A DNA stretch of 64,000 nucleotides from Methanoplanus sp. FWC-SCC4. GTDB lineage: Archaea; Halobacteriota; Methanomicrobia; Methanomicrobiales; Methanomicrobiaceae. The stretch is from positions 310,001 through 374,000 of the forward strand of contig NZ_CP043875.1 in assembly GCF_032878975.1 (NCBI RefSeq). Reading direction: 5' to 3'. Shown in pieces: positions 60,519 to 64,000 of this stretch (position 1 is the first letter of the stretch; the number at the start of each line of letters is the position of its first letter). The notes below the pieces were generated by a model. It was not told where the DNA came from. It did no database searches and was given only the letters and a program-made list of their open reading frames with translations. The position numbers and the translations under genes are program-made.

Positions 60519-61952
60519 TCACTCCTTTCCGAAGAAACCACGCATGACCGGATACATTTCCATGATCTGCTCACTTGCAATTTCCTCATAGAGACGGTAG
60601 ACAATACTGACGGTCAGCAGGAGACCGGTACCTCCAACAGCTCCGATAACACCAAGATAGTTTGCAAGAACACTTAAAATACCCACAGCAATACCACCAA
60701 TGACTGTTACACGGGGGATATAGCGGTCAAGATATTTTACGAGAACCTGCTCGTTTCTACGGTATCCCGGAATGTGCATACCACTCCTCTGGATCTGTCT
60801 TGCAACATGTGATGAATCAAGGCCTGCTGTTTTTACCCAGAACAGAGCAAAGATTGCACCACCGACTACCATTACAAAGAAATCAATTCCCATACGTAAT
60901 ATGACTTCCCATACCGGATGGCCGAGATCAATAACCCACCACATCCAGTCAGTCGGCCTGTTGATTGGTGCTGTGATATACATAATTCCGTTTACAGGAT
61001 TCTGACCATCAAACTCTCCGAGGATTGTAATTCCCATGTTATTGAGGAACAATCCGAGCATCTGCCAGTTAGCCTGAAGAACACGAACAAGAATCATTGG
61101 CAGAACACTTGCGTAAATAAGTTTTACAGGGAATCTGCCTCTTGCACCTCGTACAGCCGAGTGTGCAAGCGGAATTTCAATTCTTGTTGATTCTGCATAT
61201 ACTACAAGACCAAATATTATGAGTGTTGTCAGAAGGGCAAGTACATCAAGCCCGAAGTATTCTACAAAATTGGCTCCTTCTCCTATAACTGCGAACAGAC
61301 GGGGGAAGAAACCAACAGGATATGCATCGTTTACAGGAGCCCAGTTAAGGAAACCGTTAATCAGCCCCTGTGAAACACCTGCCACAATGAAGAGACCTAC
61401 ACCGGAACCGACACCCCATTTGGTAACTACTTCGTCCATCAGGAAGATTAGAAAACCACCGATACACAGCTGGATAAATATCAGTAATGATACCAGACCC
61501 ATACTGCCTCCAAACAACTGCATTGCAATTGCAGGGTCAGGTGTTAAGAAACCTCCAATGACATTTGGTGCAGCTTCAAAAATGATCATAACGAATATGA
61601 GCAGTTTCTGAAGGCCCATGTACATGACCTGGCCACGTGCGTCTGAAGTGTTAATACCAAGAAGGTCAGCACCGTTTAATAGCTGGAGAACAATTGATGC
61701 AGTGACGATCGGTCCGATACCCAGGTGGACAATCGTTCCACTTGCACCGGCTAGCAGGGCACGGTACATACCGAGCCAGTCCTGCGTGTCGGGACTGAGA
61801 CCGAATATCTGAACATTAGTTAACAAAAAATACAATATCAGAACTGCAACTGTCCACATCATCTTATTTTTGAAGTGGACGTGCCCCTCCGGACTCCTGA
61901 CAGCGGGCATTGCCGCCAACAGGGGTTCCATTCTATCCAGCATTGCTCCCAT
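60519..61952 (-). CDS. secY: Preprotein translocase subunit SecY
   Basis: A 477-residue ten-helix channel protein. The plug and lateral-gate regions (LFGLSPD-like IFGLSPDTQDWLG, GIGPIVTASIVLQLL) and the cytoplasmic loops VYAESTRIEIPLAHS and GYRRNEQVLVKYLDRYIPRVTVIGG are diagnostic. ATG 61952 (MGAMLDRMEPLL) has GGTGA about 8 nt upstream; a GTG 15 bp earlier overlaps that site and is less likely. It forms the membrane pore for the Sec pathway. Confidence 0.95.
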   Translation of the reverse strand: MGAMLDRMEPLLAAMPAVRSPEGHVHFKNKMMWTVAVLILYFLLTNVQIFGLSPDTQDWLGMYRALLAGASGTIVHLGIGPIVTASIVLQLLNGADLLGINTSDARGQVMYMGLQKLLIFVMIIFEAAPNVIGGFLTPDPAIAMQLFGGSMGLVSLLIFIQLCIGGFLIFLMDEVVTKWGVGSGVGLFIVAGVSQGLINGFLNWAPVNDAYPVGFFPRLFAVIGEGANFVEYFGLDVLALLTTLIIFGLVVYAESTRIEIPLAHSAVRGARGRFPVKLIYASVLPMILVRVLQANWQMLGLFLNNMGITILGEFDGQNPVNGIMYITAPINRPTDWMWWVIDLGHPVWEVILRMGIDFFVMVVGGAIFALFWVKTAGLDSSHVARQIQRSGMHIPGYRRNEQVLVKYLDRYIPRVTVIGGIAVGILSVLANYLGVIGAVGGTGLLLTVSIVYRLYEEIASEQIMEMYPVMRGFFGKE

Positions 61953-61982
61953 ATTTAGGTTCACCAAAAAAATGAATTAATT

Positions 61983-62408
61983 TTAAGCAGCCAGAATCTG
62001 GCCGCCGTTCTCTTCGATTTTTGCTTTGGCAGTTTCGGAAAATGCCTCGGCGGTTATGTTCATCTTATGTGTAACTTTTCCACCGCCAAGTATTTTATTA
62101 ATTCCGATCTGCTCTGCATCTAAGATTATTGTGTCGCCATCGACAGTGGCGAATCCCCTTGCGACAAGTGAATCGATCATCTGATCGATATCGCCGATAT
62201 CAAGGACTTTGTTTGCAGATCCGGTCTGGTTGAAAAATCCGTGTTTTCCATTGTGAACCTGACCTGCAAGGAGGAAGTGTGTGAAACGGTGGTCTCTGTG
62301 ACCTGCACGTCCTTTTCCTCCACGATTTCCTGCACCACGACGATTTTTGTGTGTTCCACCACCGCATGTACGGGAACCACGGTATTTTGATCTTTTGTTT
62401 ACAGGCAT
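61983..62408 (-). CDS. rpl15: Large ribosomal subunit protein uL15
   Basis: A 141-residue archaeal L15. The basic glycine-rich N-terminal extension SRTCGGGTHKNRRGAGNRGG threads into rRNA, and KVLDIGDIDQMIDSLVARG marks the globular part. It precedes secY by 30 bp, the conserved spc order. The C-terminus GGQILAA is complete. Confidence 0.95.
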   Translation of the reverse strand: MPVNKRSKYRGSRTCGGGTHKNRRGAGNRGGKGRAGHRDHRFTHFLLAGQVHNGKHGFFNQTGSANKVLDIGDIDQMIDSLVARGFATVDGDTIILDAEQIGINKILGGGKVTHKMNITAEAFSETAKAKIEENGGQILAA

Positions 62409-62415
62409 CTCCTTT

Positions 62416-62877
62416 TCACCTCATTCTGTAAAGAAGGTTGTTTATCTCGCTTCCATAGTTACCAAGTGCTCCACCCTGCTGGTATGTGCGCTTGATAGAC
62501 TTGTATCCTTTTCTAGGCGGGTGAAGGCGCAGAACTGGTTTTAATCCCGGAAGATCTGTAAGCTGTGCTTCTCCTGAACAGATTGCATTTGCAAATGAAC
62601 TGATGTCTGCGAACTTTGAGTTCTCTTTGACATATTCATCTGTAAGTTTTACGTCTCCTGTCAGGCGTCCGCGTGTTTCAAGGATTGTTGCAAGTACTTC
62701 TGAGTTTACTTCGCCGTATGCCACGTAATCCTTTACTTTCCTGATCATACCTGCATATGCAGGTGTGTCAGGGATAAGGACACAGTGGTTTATGTGGTGG
62801 AGGCGGAGCATTTTGAGTGTGTCTTTGATCTCTTTTCTGGTGTTTACAACACCACGAACCTGAACAACGACGTACAT
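62416..62877 (-). CDS. rpl30: Large ribosomal subunit protein uL30
   Basis: A 153-residue archaeal L30 with the longer C-terminal region typical of archaea and eukaryotes. [24 protein letters not shown] and the ending [21 protein letters not shown] are characteristic. Its ATG overlaps the rps5 stop by one base. Confidence 0.95.
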   Translation of the reverse strand: MYVVVQVRGVVNTRKEIKDTLKMLRLHHINHCVLIPDTPAYAGMIRKVKDYVAYGEVNSEVLATILETRGRLTGDVKLTDEYVKENSKFADISSFANAICSGEAQLTDLPGLKPVLRLHPPRKGYKSIKRTYQQGGALGNYGSEINNLLYRMR

Positions 62878-63494
62878 TATTGTGAGCCTCCCATTCTTAC
62901 AAGGTTAGCCTGCTTGAGTGCATCGTAAGTTGCTTTTGCATAGTTTATGGTTGTACGTGTGTTACCGCTTGAGTAAGTCCATACATCACGAATACCTGCA
63001 AGGTGTAATACTTTCTTTCCGATGTCACCCGTTACAAGTCCGATTCCCTGTGGTGCCGGCACGAGTGTAACTTTTACACTGCCTGCCTTTCCTGTAGCAC
63101 GGACGGGGATTGAATGACCCTCACCACATGCACATTCCCAGCTGCCACAGCCTCTTTTGACTTTGATTATATTGATTTTTGCATTGGCAATTGCCTTTTT
63201 AATTGCATTTCCGACCTGGGCATCCTTTGCCTGGCCAAAGCCAATGTAACCATTGCTGTTTCCTACTACAACAGCACAGCGGAATTTAACACGTCTGCCA
63301 CTGTCGGTCATTCTCTGCACCATGTTGATGTCGAGTACTTCATCTTCAAGATCCGGGAGGAAGTAGTCAACGATCTGTGGCTCTTTGATTGGTCTTCCGC
63401 TTTCAAGCACAGTGTCAAGGCTTGGGATTTCTCCGGCGGCTACCTTCTTTCCGAGACCGGTGAGAGGAATCCATTCTTCCTGTTCAAAGGCCAT
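62877..63494 (-). CDS. rps5: Small ribosomal subunit protein uS5
   Basis: A 205-residue archaeal S5. [17 protein letters not shown] at the N-terminus, [21 protein letters not shown] (double-stranded-RNA-binding region) and GFGQAKD are typical. It overlaps rpl18 and rpl30 by one base on either side (TAATG junctions), so translation is coupled through the string. Confidence 0.96.
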   Translation of the reverse strand: MAFEQEEWIPLTGLGKKVAAGEIPSLDTVLESGRPIKEPQIVDYFLPDLEDEVLDINMVQRMTDSGRRVKFRCAVVVGNSNGYIGFGQAKDAQVGNAIKKAIANAKINIIKVKRGCGSWECACGEGHSIPVRATGKAGSVKVTLVPAPQGIGLVTGDIGKKVLHLAGIRDVWTYSSGNTRTTINYAKATYDALKQANLVRMGGSQ

Positions 63495-64000
63495 TATCTC
63501 AGCTCCTTCATAATTGCATCTTCAACTGCTTCGACATTTTCTACAAGATCGCCTGCTCTCTCAGGAGCGTATTCTGCGATGTGTACTCCTTTTACCCTGT
63601 CATCATCAGGAAGGATATCCTCGCCATGAGGAATGTTGAAGCCTGCATTTACAGCTCCTTTCAGTGCTGCAAATATTTTTGCGCCGTATGTTGCACGGTG
63701 AAGACCAATGTCCAGAATTGCTTCTTCGTAGCCTGCATTGAATGCCTTGACTGCAAAGAGCATACCTGTAAGGTATGCAGCTGGTGTGTTTCCGGTTGCA
63801 CCTTTGTAGCCATATTTTTCAAGTTCACTTGAATATGCGGCAACAAGTGTTCTGTCACCATCAAGGTGAGCTTCAACAAGCTGACAGATGATCTGTTTGT
63901 TAGTCTTACGAACGACCATACGTGGTTTCTCGGAGAGGAGAAGTTTTAAGCGCTTGTAGTAGTCTGTTTTGCCTTCTCTGCGTCTGCGGAACTGGACAAA
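63494..64000 (-). CDS. rpl18: Large ribosomal subunit protein uL18, 5' end beyond the window
   Basis: The C-terminal 168 residues of archaeal L18 are present. The frame stays open to the window edge; the 27 codons before the internal Met at 63919 encode [17 protein letters not shown] and then [10 protein letters not shown], the normal N-terminal region of this protein. About ten residues and the start codon are therefore missing. It binds 5S rRNA. The Met at 63919 is internal and not a start. Confidence 0.95.
   Translation of the reverse strand, partial: FVQFRRRREGKTDYYKRLKLLLSEKPRMVVRKTNKQIICQLVEAHLDGDRTLVAAYSSELEKYGYKGATGNTPAAYLTGMLFAVKAFNAGYEEAILDIGLHRATYGAKIFAALKGAVNAGFNIPHGEDILPDDDRVKGVHIAEYAPERAGDLVENVEAVEDAIMKELR

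Noticed and set aside
1-64000. CRISPR arrays, insertion sequences and rRNA genes
   Set aside because: No regularly spaced repeats, transposase-like proteins or rRNA segments were seen anywhere in the window.

Overview
The window is a stretch of a euryarchaeal methanogen chromosome. It carries the archaeal GatDE glutamyl-tRNA amidotransferase, an archaeal histone, the replication factor C large subunit, archaeal-type S-adenosylmethionine synthetase and adenylate kinase, and the tail of the archaeal spc ribosomal operon with SecY. It also carries three methanogenesis marker genes (mmp10, mtxX, mmp2). A short reductive TCA segment (fumarase, 2-oxoglutarate:ferredoxin oxidoreductase, succinyl-CoA synthetase) and the overall gene style point to the order Methanomicrobiales. 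That placement is inference; no rRNA is present.

Layout. (1) 1-8.2 kb is an AT-rich accessory region ending at a tRNA-Thr. It holds a DUF3089 hydrolase, a MntA/HepT toxin-antitoxin pair, a SIR2-like protein coupled to a small two-helix membrane protein, two small virus-like proteins, an unknown membrane protein, a methyltransferase and two long gene-poor stretches. (2) 8.4-24.7 kb is mostly housekeeping: mmp10, glutamate dehydrogenase, gatDE-argH, a TauABC-type ABC importer, rpl10e, a DNA-alkylation-repair protein, a receptor-like Ser/Thr kinase next to an FHA-winged-helix protein, and two-subunit fumarase. (3) 24.8-34 kb holds the tightly overlapping korDABC-sucCD string followed by a diadenylate cyclase, then AdoMet synthetase and hisG-hisA-hisB. 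(4) 34-39 kb holds the histone, mtxX-mmp2, rfcL, and a very compact divergent pair of a UPF0146 protein and archaemetzincin. (5) 39-44 kb has two transglutaminase-like proteins in which the catalytic Cys is Ser, a lipoprotein, and a permease flanked by two UspA-like proteins. (6) 44.4-58.8 kb is a transport and corrinoid region. It has an ECF transporter whose S component is fused to both ATPases, CobO, a TIM-barrel protein, and a BtuC/BtuD ABC importer divergent from three large secreted proteins. (7) 58.8-64 kb is cmk, DUF106, adkA, secY, rpl15, rpl30, rps5 and a truncated rpl18.

The most interesting system is the corrinoid locus. One secreted protein fuses an alpha/alpha-toroid (squalene-cyclase/prenyltransferase-like) domain to a BtuF-type binding protein. 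The next carries five DUF4430 modules around a beta-propeller. These two folds are the ones that make up the two halves of animal intrinsic factor and transcobalamin. A third protein is another propeller, the fold used by BtuG in Bacteroides. I propose that the locus builds a surface corrinoid-capture apparatus feeding BtuCD and CobO. Other items worth following are the SIR2/small-membrane-protein pair, in which the expected catalytic His is Asn, the kinase/FHA-HTH pair, and a structured non-coding stretch near 5.1-5.4 kb.
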